DNA of 64,000 nt from Linum tenue. Taxonomy: Eukaryota; Streptophyta; Magnoliopsida; Malpighiales; Linaceae. Made by a program: the position numbers and the translations under genes. Under the pieces are notes generated by a model. The model was not told the origin of the DNA. It did not search any database and saw only the letters and a list, made by a program, of their open reading frames with translations. Numbering within the stretch: position 1 is the stretch's first letter; the number at the start of each line of letters is the position of its first letter. The stretch spans positions 23,843,633 through 23,907,632 of the forward strand of contig CAMGYJ010000009.1 in the NCBI GenBank assembly GCA_946122785.1. The letters are read 5' to 3'. Shown piece by piece: positions 11,947 to 23,769 of this stretch.

Positions 11947-11955
11947 TAAAAACAA

Positions 11956-12920
11956 GTTATTATCCAACACTATATCTACTTATTACTATATTTGTTTTTT
12001 TGTTGCTATCGGATTCTCAATTAAATTACAATTTCAAAGCAAGACATTCTCACAAAACTATTTAAAAAAGGTACCAAAAATAAAATATAGTATTTAGTGT
12101 GGATCATATCAGTCTCCTCGTCATGCTCAGAGTGGTATCGATGGTATAAGCTGAGGTAATTTATTTCGTTTCCTTTCTTATTTGAGGAAGATGCATGATG
12201 CAATTTTATTTGTTTTCTTTTTTTATATATATATACTATTAAGAGTTAATAATCAGGTTGTAATAAGATGATGCAATTCGTTGTGCAAGGCAGGGAAAGG
12301 CTGGCAAAAGTTTGACGGACTGTCATGGCTTGGACTTGGGCCAGGGTTTTCAAATCCTGAAAGCCCATCAATTGGGATCGCTCCACTCTTTAACTGGGCT
12401 AGGGCAATAACATTGAACTGATATATAAAAGTGGACTCCCTACTCCCTAGTGGGATAAAAGTTAAACTCTAGACGGTTAAACGCGGGATAGTGTCACTAT
12501 ATAAGCTTGCGTAATAATATTTGAACCTTCATTTTAAGTGGCACTCAAATCTAATGGTTGTCAAATAAAGTTTTTTTATTATTTTCTTTAGTTTTTTAAT
12601 CGAATGTTATCTTCTTCCTTCCAACATAAATTTCATTTTTTTTCATAGATGGAATGAGTTTGTTGTACTCTACAAAATAATATTCATTGTCAATGTATTT
12701 CGAGAAAAGAAAAGGAAGAGAAGAAAAAAGCTGAGTATCCATCCCTCTTCACAAATATGATAGAAGCGTTTTCATGCAGGAAGATGACAGGGTCAAAGAT
12801 AATTAAGGAGGCCACGATCAAGAAAATTTCTTAGGGTTACAAAGAATTCGTCTAGTCAATGAAGCAAAAAAGATCCTTGGCACTACATCATCAAATGTCC
12901 TATGGATGACCATCACGTGA
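11956..12920. other. AT-rich spacer
   Basis: No gene, RNA or element end could be supported. A short atatatata tract lies near 12226. Confidence 0.4.
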
Positions 12921-13272
12921 AAAAGGTCTAATTGACTTGGCTCAAGTGTCAACATACCACCACTATAGAACATATGAAGAGATGAGACTATCCAACAATG
13001 AGTACGTCAACGTAGAGATCATGCTAACCAACAACACCCTTTGGAGAGCTTTTGGAGTTGTTCGAGACTTAAGCATCTAAGTTAGCCTATTCATTTCCTT
13101 CCCCAACTACGTCATGATTGACATGGAGACAAGCAAAGTATTCAATCCTCTTTAGAAGGTCATTCTTTGCCACTGTTGGAGCAAGAAATGATGTTGTTAA
13201 CGGAGAAGTACCCTTACATGTGGGAAAGCTCCTACAAAGTGGAGAAACCAATCAAAAGAAGTGATGAATGTT
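12921..13272 (+). pseudogene. Relic of a Ty3/gypsy (Athila/Tat-like) protease region
   Basis: One frame reads NEYVNVEIMLTNNTLWRAFG, then GVVRDLSI and NYVMIDME. After a frame change it reads FFATVGARNDVVNGEVPLHV. This order follows the C-terminal half of the Athila/Tat aspartic protease region (the GIIEDVLVK...VDFVVLDM...ILGRPFLAT...IDV..G pattern). The N-terminal part with the catalytic Asp is not recognisable. Stops and a frameshift show it is dead. No LTR could be paired with it. Confidence 0.55.
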
Positions 13273-14465
13273 GTGGTTATTGTTCACATATACCATGTTT
13301 CTTGCAACACAAATCACATAAAGAAATCCAAGTAACGAAAGGTTAAAGAAAAGAAATCAAGACTCGACAAAAACATGCATAAACACCATCCGAGCCAATA
13401 AAATTCACTATTTCTCCTAAAAGAATTTAGTTCCCCTCTACGGTACCCAAGGTTAATGGAACTATTCCTCCTAGGATAGAACAGACGCAACTTTTTTGGC
13501 GTACCGGTATTTGAAACCCCAGAAACCAGCGTACGCAACAAACGACGAGAAGTCGCACGACTTTATTTTTCTTTTATGCATTTGTAGAGAGGAATAATTA
13601 ATGAAGAAGAAAACACATTTTCTTTCTTTCGGCCGAAAATCTCTCGGGAAAAATTTGCTTATGAAAACAGTAGTGACCAGGATACCGTACCGGATCGACC
13701 GACCAGACCGGAAAAAACCAAAAACCGGGCCAAATCCGACATGGTATGTGCTTTGTATAACAAAATGTGCGGTCGGCCGGTATTCCTGGTTGAACCGCAC
13801 ACACCCAAAATTTTGGCTGGTTTTAATAAAACCGGGAGTCTCTTTATTTAAACAAAACAACGTTGTTTTTTTACATAAGATTAAACAAAAACAAAATTTA
13901 AATTTAAATTTAAAGAAAAGAAAAGGAATACAGAAACCCTAAGTCTCGCAGCAACTCTCGTCTTTCTCGATTCAGCCTCCTTTGGTCGCTCTCTGTCTTC
14001 CTCCTCTCAACGATTCGTCCTTCCCAACGACCAGAGACCACTGCCGATTTGGCCTCCCCAGCAACTAAAGACCATCGTTCGTCCTTCGTTCGACCTCATC
14101 GGAGGAAGAGGATGTTGCCTTTATCGTTCGCCCCTGGAGTTTCGATCTGAGAAAGAGGAGGTCGCCGACTCGCCGTCCGCCTTCATCGTTGTCTTCTGAT
14201 CGTTCTATCCGCGGAGCGAGGTTGCCGTCCGTCGATTCAGAAAGGTACTTCGTAATGGATGGGTTTGGGACAAGGTTTGCGATGGGTTTAACAATAAATC
14301 TCATCTTTTTCCTTGGATGGTACCTCTTCGAGAGCCTGCTTCCGGTGAGGTCGAAACAAGGAGAATTGCCTCTTCTCCTCAAGTATTATGAGACTACGGG
14401 GTTCATTTCATAATGGATGAGTTTGGGACAAGGTTTGCGATCATTTTGTGTGATGGTTTGGTGGT
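13273..14465. other. 5' flank and possible leader of the hAT transposase gene
   Basis: The left part (13480-13800) has repeated ccggt/accgg words like a transposon subterminal region. The part from 13940 is C/T-rich and leader-like. A segment of about 36 bp (atggatgggtttgggacaag) at 14252-14287 recurs at 14412-14447 with small changes. I could not fix the 5' TIR of the hAT element. Confidence 0.4.
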
Positions 14466-16688
14466 TTGGTGCAGCTTGTAATTCATCAGCCAAGATTGTG
14501 GGTGTTTATTAACATTATGTTGATTATTTTTGTTTTCACAACAATGGCAAGCGGAGAAGAAACCCCGACGGTTGATCAAGGAGCTTCTTCTAGTAAACCA
14601 CGAGTGTCAACAAAGAATGTACGAGCCAAAACTGATCCAACTTGGAATCATTGTACCTTTCATCTTGAGGGAAAGGTTGAGGTACGCACTTGCATATATT
14701 GTGAGAAAGTATTCAGATGTGGAGGAATCACTAGAATGAAAAAACATCTAGCTGGAGTTAGTGGGGATAATTCTGTATGCACAAAGGTTCCTCCTGAGGT
14801 GAGACAAAACTTGAACAAGCTTTTGACTGATTATGAAGCTAATAAGAAGAAATGTGAACTTATCAAAACTTGAACAAGCTTTTCGATTTTCTACCCATTT
14901 TCAATAATGAAATTACTTCGCATTGTGGATTCGGATAGTAAACTAGTTATGGGGTATGTACATGATGAGATGATTAGGGTGTCAAAAGCTGTGAAGGCTA
15001 CTTGTGGAGACAAGGTGGAGAAGTACAAGCCTTACATAGACATCATTAACAAGAGGTGGGACAAACATTTGAGTAGGGATGACAACAAAACCCGAACCCA
15101 TGGGTACCCACCCGACCCAACCCGGTCAACGCGGGTAAAATCCGTGTCGACGGGTTTTGGGCCGGGTTTGGATTTAAATCCGTTCACTATTCACCAGGTT
15201 GGGTTTAGGTAAACTCGACCCATGGGTACCCGCCCACACCCATATGATTAATTTTCTCGGCATACTTAATATTCTAAACAACTAATCTTATTTATGTTTG
15301 TGGAGAAATGTCTAATTTTTTCTTTCTAGTTATGTAATATGAACTATGAAGTTGATGTTATCGAGTGGAGAGTGAAAAGCTTAATTGAAAGGAAGAAGTT
15401 TTAAATTAATCATGTTATTTATGGATAATTTGTGATTTGCTTCAATTTTCTTGAGTTTTCTAAATTGGTGTTGAACAATTTGTATAGTTAATTTGTGATT
15501 TGCTTGAATTTTCTAGAATGGTGTTTTATATATGGATAATTTGTATTGGGAGATTGATATTTGACTTTAATTTTGATAGGAATTTGTTATTGTGATTTTT
15601 TTACGACAAAAACCCGTGGGTACCCATGAACCCGCGGATACCCAGCGGGTTGGGTTGGGTTTGAGTTTTTCAAACTCAGTGAGTTTTACCCCGGATTTTT
15701 TTCACGGATAAACCCATGGGTTTGGGTTTGGAAAAATCCGACCCAACCCGACTCATTGTCATCCCTACATTTGAGCCATGATTTTTTTGTGGCAGCGTAC
15801 TTCCTTAATCCGGCTTTCAAGTATGCCGACGATTTTGAGGATACAAGGCCTATTAGAAAATGGCATTTTTTATATTCTTGATAACCAATACTTATGTCCT
15901 GATACAAATGTGGTGCTTGAGGAGCTGACTTTGTATTATGAACAACAAGGTAATTTTGGGAGGAAGCCTGCAATTGATTCTGCACAACAACTACAACCAG
16001 GTAATTGAATTTATGTACATTAATAGTAGCTCTATTTATTAAGAATTAAGATACTAACATGTATGCTTAATATGCAGATAAATGGTGGAAATGGTTTGGT
16101 ATTGATGGTCCGTATCTGCAGAAGTTGGCTATTCATATTCTTAGGCCAAAATGCTTCTTCTTCTGGTTGCGAACGTAATTGGAGTGTATTTGAATGTGTA
16201 CACACCAAAAGAAGAAACAAATTGCAGCATAAAATGCTTAGTGATTTGGTGTTTGTGAATTACAACTTGCGACTGCAGAATAGGTATGATTTTGGAGATA
16301 CAACCTGTGAGTTTAATTATTACTTTCTGGTTTCTATGCTTACTATTAAACTGAATCAATATATGCATTTCCACTTTGATTAGAGAGTATTATGCCATGA
16401 AGAACAAAGAATCATATGATACCATATCCCTTGAAAGCATCTATTCTGATATTACTACTGAGTGGTTGCTAGAAGAGAATAAATGGGCATCTTCTAAAGA
16501 CCAGGAATTGGATGTTGATGAGCTAGATCGAGCACTTGCAGAGGAAGGTGCGTGAATGAATTATTAAGATGTTAATTCTAATTTGACGTGATTTATAATG
16601 CTTCTTACTTGTTTTCTTTGGTATTGTAGTTAGTAATGAAAAAGACAAAGGAGACGAGTTCCCGAATGTAGACTTTTCTACATTTTGA
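14466..16688 (+). pseudogene. hAT (Ac-like) transposase gene, internally deleted and interrupted
   Basis: Readable exons are 14466-14873, about 14907-15073 continuing at 15776-16000, then 16078-16306, 16384-16547 and 16630-16688, with GT/AG introns between the later ones. The first holds a BED zinc finger (TDPTWNHC, CIYCEKVF, GGITRMKKHLAG with Cys/His ligands). The last exons hold the hAT C-terminal dimerisation region (SSGCERNWSVF, TKRRNKLQH, NYNLRLQNRY) and end in PNVDFSTF and a stop. The DUF659-like and catalytic middle is almost wholly missing between 14873 and 14907. There is one frameshift near 16145. A second hAT element sits inside at 15074-15767; skipping it restores RWDKHLSHDFFVAAYFLNPA. 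Confidence 0.88.
15074..15767. mobile_element. hAT-type non-autonomous element inside the hAT transposase gene
   Basis: The termini are TAGGGATGACAA and, on the complement, TAGGGATGACAATG. They are flanked by a perfect 8-bp duplication catttgag (15066-15073 and 15768-15775). Subterminal regions are dense in cccgaccc and gggttggg words. The middle is AT-rich with no coding sequence. It belongs to the same broad type as the element at 5285-6013 but has a different terminal sequence. Confidence 0.9.
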
Positions 16689-17006
16689 GTTGCTTGAAGA
16701 TATGGATTTGATTTTAACCTAAAGATTCAATTAGTAGTTTCTAATTTCTAGTTTGAGACATTGAAATTGTGGGTTGTGAACATTTAACTTGTGGTTTATG
16801 AACTTTGGTTGGGTATTTTGTACTTGTTTCTAAAAATGTATTTGGATGATTATGTGGTTTATTAGGTATTGAAATGTCGCACTTTGTTGAATGTTACCTA
16901 AGCCTATTTACTCTTTTACAGTTTCTTAGGCAGTATATTCCGGTTTTATACCAGTGTGGTACCCTAATTTTGCCGATATGGTTTTTTAATAAAAAATTAT
17001 TAAAAA

Positions 17007-17160
17007 TGGTATTTTTCGGTAGGAAAGGGTTGAACCATGGTCGTACCACAATTTATCATGCCAAATTTTTTTATTAAAAAAATGGTATTTACCGGTAGGA
17101 AAGGGTTGAACCATGGTCGCAGTTCAATTTACCATGCCAAAAATGATTCCGGTTTAACGT
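17007..17160. repeat. Two-copy 76-bp tandem repeat downstream of the hAT gene
   Basis: The unit tggtatttttcggtaggaaa through aaccatggtcg and atcatgcca is followed 76 bases later by a close copy (tggtatttaccggtaggaaa). It is probably part of the hAT element's 3' subterminal region, since such repeats are typical there. No terminal repeat was fixed. Confidence 0.6.
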
Positions 17161-19169
17161 CCGGTACGATTTTTTAATCCATGGAAAAGAGAGGGGGTTG
17201 GTGCTATTTATAGAAAATGAAAGGGTGTGAGTGAAGGGATGTGACCCTTCGGGTGGGTGGTTACACCCCAACCAACACATTGGTTCGTTTTAAAATTATG
17301 AACCATTGCATCGTTTCGGCCTATGGTAGTTGGACTGGTTGGTTCACTCCTGCCGCCACATCGATTCGATTCAAATCGCTTTGGTCTGGTTGGTTGCACA
17401 AACCAATTTGACCAATTAACAAAAGATTTAATCAAATCAATCTACCGAATCCAAGGCCTCCTTCTCATGTATAACCAATATGGTATTTCAAGAGCTTCTC
17501 TTGACTCCTTCTCCTTTCATTCTCATTCACACCAATAAAAATCCCAACAATCCCTCACATGAATGGAGAATGCAAGTTTTGAAAATTATGCAAAAACTGT
17601 GTGACTCTCAACTAAGAATTAGTTGCATCGGGATAGGTGGGGTTCCCTTTGAACCTTCTGTAGTGAACATATATAGAGTATACTCACTAACCGGTAGATA
17701 TGATATCTTTGAACCGCCGGTTTTTCTTGTATACTAAGACAACATATTTCACACAACTAACTCTTATCTGTTCATTGGTTCTCGTTGTTGTGTTCGTTTT
17801 AGCCATGAACACTGACTGGTTTCATGAGTGTTTAGAGAGCTGGCCTTCTTTTATCCTTGAAACGACTCCACTTCACACTCACATAGGTGATTTCTAGACG
17901 TGTATTCTGAAAATACACTATTTGATCACACCACGTGTCAAACTTAGAAACGATTAAAAACCTTTCGTATTTAGGTTTACCCTTATAGTTGGACATTGTC
18001 TCATCTTGAGAACGGACTTTGGAATTTGACAATGTCGAACTCTCATTCACAACTTTGTTTGCTCCTTGAACCTAGAGGTTGGGTCTGCCAATCCTACATA
18101 GGTAGTGTTACCGCCATGATGATTTGTCTTAGGCCACGAGTCCATTCCCTTCGATACTTTAATTAATTTCTAGGTGGGCCCCACATTTGTTATCACTTGA
18201 TCAATATGATCAACTTAGATAAATTTGCTAGAATTTAATCGACCAACGGTGTTATGTTTCCATTATCTATGATGAGATTTTAACATAACACTTCTAGCCT
18301 CGCAAAAACAATTTTGTGCACAAGTGCGTTTATTAACACTAGTCTTTGCGAGCCAGACTATTGAACTTCACTGGTCTTAGAGTGGGCATATAGTTCAACT
18401 TGGATGTTTTCCAAGATGCTGCTCCCCGTTAGTCATAAATGCATATCTTAATGCATTATGCCTTTGGTTCATCCGGTGAGTTCCCTTTCGGTACAATACA
18501 CCAAAGACTCGTCTCTTTCTATTCACTACATATCATGTATGCTTGACTTGATTTTATTGCCTTGCAATAATCATAACACATGATCAAGCTGTTGAGCTTC
18601 ACAAGTATCTATTTTAATGTAGTGATATTTATGACATAGCTTAGGGTTTACGTAAAACTCCTAAGTATCACTTCAATTGGAATCACCAAAGCGACATTCC
18701 ACATCACTTCTTTCCAATATATCCCCCACATTTCAACTATTTCGCAATAGTTGTTGAAACCAAAGTGTCCGGTATGGGGAATGTTGTTCATAGACCTTCA
18801 TGTATATGATCAAAGCCATTTTCTCTTTGGGAAGAGTGTACTAACATCCCAAAGAAATCTTATTTGGATTTCTTAAACTAGCTCTCTGACATAATATGCT
18901 AGATGGTACTCATAAGTTAACCCTTGGACTTGGTTAACTCCACAAGGTTTATAGACTTTCGCTTTCTCACTGGACACCTTCATACTTTCATGTATGACTT
19001 GTTTTATTTTCCAACTTTTGGTCTTATGGATAGGTTTGCGTCTCATTGTAGGGTCTTGAGATAGTAGCAGAAACAACGACTAGCTTCTCACACCACAATT
19101 CTATCCTTTGCCAAACATCGTGGAATAATCTATTTATTTTCCATGGCTTTACTTATTGAACTTGATAAC

Positions 19170-19660
19170 CACTATCTTCATCTAATTATTTACCAATGGT
19201 ATGAACTAATTGTATTAGCATACCACAAATAATTCAGATATTATTATTAGAAATATATATCATCGAATTACTTACAAATGGTATCTATCAAGGACACTTG
19301 AGATGCCACAAGTAATTCAGATGCATTCCAATGCCGGAAGCCTCATCTAATTACTTACCAATGACATTACATCAAGATAACTTGACATACCACAAGTAAC
19401 TCAAATGAATTTTTTCTAAGTCAATCCTCTAGTTATTTGTCAATGGTATAAACTTCATAAATATATCATAAGTAATTCAGACCTTAAGTTCAATTAAATC
19501 ATTTTAATTGGCGAGCTCTCATGTCAAATTGTTTGCCAATGATATATGTCTATACACACCATAAACAATTCCGACAAATAGCTTCACATAGTAATCATAA
19601 GTCAAATTGTTTTCCAATGGAAGTGTTCATATACCATAAACAATTCCGACGATTATTATT
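19170..19660. repeat. Tandem array of about six hairpin-like units
   Basis: Units of roughly 70-95 bp each contain a left arm like aattacttaccaatggtat and a right arm like ataccacaagtaattcaga, which are near complements. Each unit could therefore form an imperfect hairpin. Left arms occur near 19182, 19263, 19352, 19430, 19522 and 19603. The later units are more diverged (aaattgtttgccaatgatat with accataaacaattccgac). Several spacers start with tcat or tcaa. Confidence 0.6.
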
Positions 19661-20646
19661 TGATGATCACCATTTTGTGGCAAGGTTATTCAATCCCTAT
19701 AAAGATCAATTTTTGCTTTATTTTCATTGCACTCATGGTATAGGAAACATCAAGTTCTAACCACATACATGATAAACGTATTATCATGTTTTAACAATAT
19801 CATAGGAATACAATTGTTTGTCCCGTATGGATTCTCGTAATGAAAATCCTTTAGACGAGCATTAACCAAACTTCATCTCCGACACGTTGGAGTTATCATA
19901 TTTTATGAAATATGAACATATTACTTTATTAATATATATATTTACTTAAGTATACCATGTCTAGGGAATGCTTCCCATCATTGTTTCAATTTACTTGAAG
20001 ATTACAATACAAATAACTTGATTATATAAATCAACATGTTGCATCTTTTAAGTTCTTGAAATTGAAACTCAATGTAACAAAATGTGTTTAAGAATTTTAA
20101 CATGAATTTTCATATAATATGAATGATGAGTTTATTCACACATCTCAAATACTACAAAAAGTATTTGAAGTCACTAACCAAATTCAATTGGGTAATCTTT
20201 CCATCGTATTGCTCGAATCAAGAAAGCGAACATATAGAAGATTAACTCTACTTCATCACTTTCAAAAGTTTTGAATTTTATTCAGCAATTAAAATGGCTA
20301 GTTACGAGCATGGAGTATTGCCACTACGACCGTACTGGCCAATTCAAATGGTCAGTTCCTCCCATTTTCCAGAAAGATTATATGGCATGAGATGCCCATC
20401 TTTCTTTCGATTGGTAGACATAAACAAACATATATATGTATATTTCACAAACACATATATACAGTGAAACGTACATTTACATATGAATATATACACATAT
20501 GTATATATAATCATGAAAGCACTACCTAATACAACTGCTATATAGGAAACTTACAAGAACCGAGTGTTACTACATGCAGCCGAGTATATATGTATACAAA
20601 ACATATATATGTCATCTAAACTCACGTTCAAATTGAAAATCAGAAT

Positions 20647-20746
20647 NNNNNNNNNNNNNNNNNNNNNNNNNNNNNNNNNNNNNNNNNNNNNNNNNNNNNN
20701 NNNNNNNNNNNNNNNNNNNNNNNNNNNNNNNNNNNNNNNNNNNNNN
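20647..20746. other. Assembly gap of 100 N
   Basis: Exactly 100 undetermined bases, a conventional placeholder for a gap of unknown size. Open frames that appear to cross it are meaningless. Confidence 0.99.
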
Positions 20747-21300
20747 ATGAGAACAAAGAGAAAGGGATGATGGATTTGGGAGTAAGGGGGAAGAGGGGCA
20801 AGATTTTGGCTGGTGGGTGGGAAGGATGGATATATGATGATAGGTAATTAATCTAAGGGTATCTTCTTTTGCTCTATTTGGCTTAAGGGGTGTGAGAGAG
20901 ATGAGAGTGGAGAGCTTTGAGGTTTCTTCTCTCTTCCTGCTAACAATCTCTGCGTGTAAAGGAGGATGAGAAAGAGATGCAGAAAATGGAAGCAAAGAAG
21001 GAGATAAGAGGAGAGGGTCTATTTATAAAGTAAACAATGACCTTTCATCCCCTCTTGCACACCCCCAAACATTGAAACACAAAATTATTTCCTTGATATC
21101 AATTTGTATTATTGTTGTCTTGTCTATTTGGTTTAGTTCAGTGTTTAGTGTTTACTCTCTCCTAATTAAGTTATTTCCTTTTCTTACTTTATCTCGTGAG
21201 TGTGATTTTAGGTTCTTTTTCATCTTTCGATTATTGAGTGGTGTATGTGTTGATTGTTGAAGAACAATATGCTTGAAAAGGGTCATTAGCTGGATACTAA

Positions 21301-22297
21301 TTCTGTTAATCGGCCTTTACAGATTTAAAACTCGAGCTCTTCAAGAATCAATCCCTTCTATGCTTTATGCTAAGACAGCAATACCTTCTCTGCCTTCCCC
21401 GTAAAATAGTACTTATTCTGAATGTGTTTTAACCCATTAGAAGTTATGATATCTTTGTCTTTGGGAAATTTGCAATTTGGTAATTAAGATATTGCTTAGG
21501 AGAAGGTTGTCAACCGATTTATACTATTGCAATGATTTAACAAGTGGTATGATCCGGTTGGGGTATAATCAGTTTATATGCTAGCTTGTATCGTTTTCAC
21601 CAAAACGTATGAGGAAGCTGGTATAATAGTGATATGATGTTAGTATGAGGTGTTACGTTTAACAAAATAATTTGATAACCTTATATCAGTATTATATCAA
21701 TTTGTAAGCTGGTATAATATATTATGATATGATACTGATATGAAGCTGGTATAAGGTCTTATTTGTGATAAAACAATAACAAAATGGATTTAATTTGTGA
21801 ATGTTACATCATGTGTTCTTCCTATACAATATCTTTTAATTTCTTAGTTAAAATGAAGGAGATGTGTTATAATGCCACTGTCATATCATGATGATATTAT
21901 AGTGGTAATACAATAATCGACACGTGTTTTGAAGAATTCTTTTTTTTTCTTTTCTCAAAATATAGCAAAATAGATCTAATTAATGTGTAGATCATGAATT
22001 CATGATTAATGTGATCTTTCTATAAAAAAAATTCCAAATTCCAACTTAAAACGAATGCCATAGGGTCAGATTAAGAAAAATAGGGATTTGAAAACATAAT
22101 CTCTCTCTTCTCTAATACGTGTCGGCCAGTGAAAAAATAAATCAGAGGGGTGACGGAATTACCGTCCACTCGTCTTACTTTTTTGTATGAAATTAATCTA
22201 GACTATTAAATAGAGAATGAAATGGAGAGTGGGTGATGAGATTTTGTAAAAGTTTTGTTGGATAGGGTTCCATAAAAAACTAATAAAAGACAATACA
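21301..22297. other. AT-rich spacer
   Basis: No gene is visible. Between about 21530 and 21910 the words gtataat, ctggtataa and gatatgat recur irregularly. Similar wording (ggtggtaactggtggtatac) is seen near 28350, so both may be relics of one repeat family. Confidence 0.35.
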
Positions 22298-22306
22298 TAA
22301 ATTAAT

Positions 22307-22800
22307 GGGTTATAGGTATAATATGCCTCTCTACTATGACGCTTCATCAAACATGCCTCTCTACTATTTTTTACATCAAACATGCCCCTGTACTTTGTAA
22401 AAATGATCAAACATGCCCTTTTGTTAAATTTTCATCCAAAAACCGTTAACCAAGGCCGAACTTTAGTTTGGACGACACAAATGACTAAAATATCCATAAT
22501 AAATTCACTTTAGAATTTTTTTCGTTTTTTTTGTATAATCAAATCATTCAAATAATTTCACTTTGAAAAGACCCAGGGAAATAAAACAGGTGACAAAACT
22601 GACATTTTCCCTCCCATTTGCCGATGTCGGGTCATCTAAATCTCGGTTCAACCACGATTGACGATTTTTTCAATGAAAATTTTAACAGAAGGGCATGTTT
22701 GATAATTTTTCAAAGTACAGGGGCATATTTGATGTAAAAAATATAGAGGGGCATGTTTGATAAAACGTCATAGTAGAGGGGCATATTATACCTATAACCC
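22307..22800. mobile_element. Short Mutator-like element, uninterrupted copy
   Basis: The ends GGGTTATAGGTATAATATGC and its complement are flanked by a perfect 9-bp duplication taaattaat (22298-22306 and 22801-22809). The inverted repeats extend for around 200 bp, so most of the 494-bp element can fold on itself. It belongs to the same family as the outer element at 10593-11946 and has no coding sequence. Confidence 0.88.
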
Positions 22801-22809
22801 TAAATTAAT

Positions 22810-23755
22810 AATATTTAGTGGTCGGCTCAATCGACCTATGAGATCGCAGCTGAAGTTGGTCTTGTAACATATCCTTGGCCATCTTTTTTTGACAGGTTAA
22901 TTTTGATTGCAAATGAGTCAAGTCCAGAGGAAAAAGTACGTAAACAACATACAAACATTACACACCCAAGGAGCAATGATCAAGACCCAACAACCGACTC
23001 GAGACCCAATAGGCCCTAGTCAAAGCCCAACCCGAGTCCTGATCACAAATCCTAGCTTCCTATGGTTTGACCATGAAACCGTCATCGCCGCTGGCATCAC
23101 CTAGCAAACCTTTCTCCCACAACCACAAGCCATGGACGACGACCAAGCATCAAGAAAGGCAAGTCGGCGTCAACCACCCCAGACTGAGGACAACGAGAGA
23201 GCATGAAAAGCCCCAACAAACGCCTCGCCGAATCAAACTCCAGTAGCTCTCCACTGACAAAATCAAAGCGAGCAACTTCTGGTCGAGAGAGCGGTCGGTG
23301 ACAGGCCATGGTGGTGTCCTTCTGTCTTTAAGATCTTCCCTCCGAGGCCATAGCTGAGAGCCACATCTCTGGACCACCCAAATCTACATGGTGAAACAAG
23401 GAGGTAGATGAAGGAAGAGAGGAGGAGAAGACAAGCCGAAATCAAAGAGATCTGACCACCTTTGCATCTAAGTTCAGCAGCATATCCAGATCGAACATAT
23501 CAAATCAGAGGATAAAATCCCAACCCAATTAAGGGGAGGAAAGACACCCACAAAGTGGAAGAACAAAGCCAATCCATGACTGGAAAATGAAAAATCAAAG
23601 AGAGGGAAAATAAGGAATAAATGACATGAAACTGGAAAAGAGAAGAAAGAAAAAAAAAGGGGGGAAACAGGGAGGAAGGATGGGTTGCCGACAGTCTCCA
23701 AGAAATACTGATGATGCCCTTTCAACTTTCACGGGTTAAAGCAAGAGAGAAGGGA
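22810..23755. other. Unassigned, moderately GC-rich region
   Basis: Open frames on the minus strand (for example 23097-23309 and 23150-23377) are short and resemble nothing I know. The composition, and the complement of ctgagttcagcagcatatcc-like wording near 23470, recall LINE 5' leaders. I cannot support that beyond a guess. Confidence 0.25.
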
Positions 23756-23769
23756 GAGGAACCAGGATA

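Larger units (their letters stand above)
17161..21300 (-). mobile_element. Probable large non-coding LTR-retrotransposon derivative, minus orientation
   Basis: About 4 kb without coding potential and with an even, retroelement-like base composition. Minus-strand TATA-like sites lie near each end (complement of ctatttatag at 17204-17213 and of ctatttataaag at 21019-21030), each next to similar C-rich downstream sequence and a similar ctttcatcccct/gaaagggtgtgagtg context. This suggests two diverged LTRs. The N gap falls in the right-hand part, where long repeats would hamper assembly. I could not find matching LTR ends, primer site or target duplication, so this is an inference. Confidence 0.35.

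Noticed and set aside
19170..19660. CRISPR-like array
   Set aside because: The repeats are degenerate, spacers are not unique, there are no cas genes and the DNA is plant nuclear.
20564..20995. Frames on both strands that cross the N run
   Set aside because: They exist only because N codons are not read as stops.
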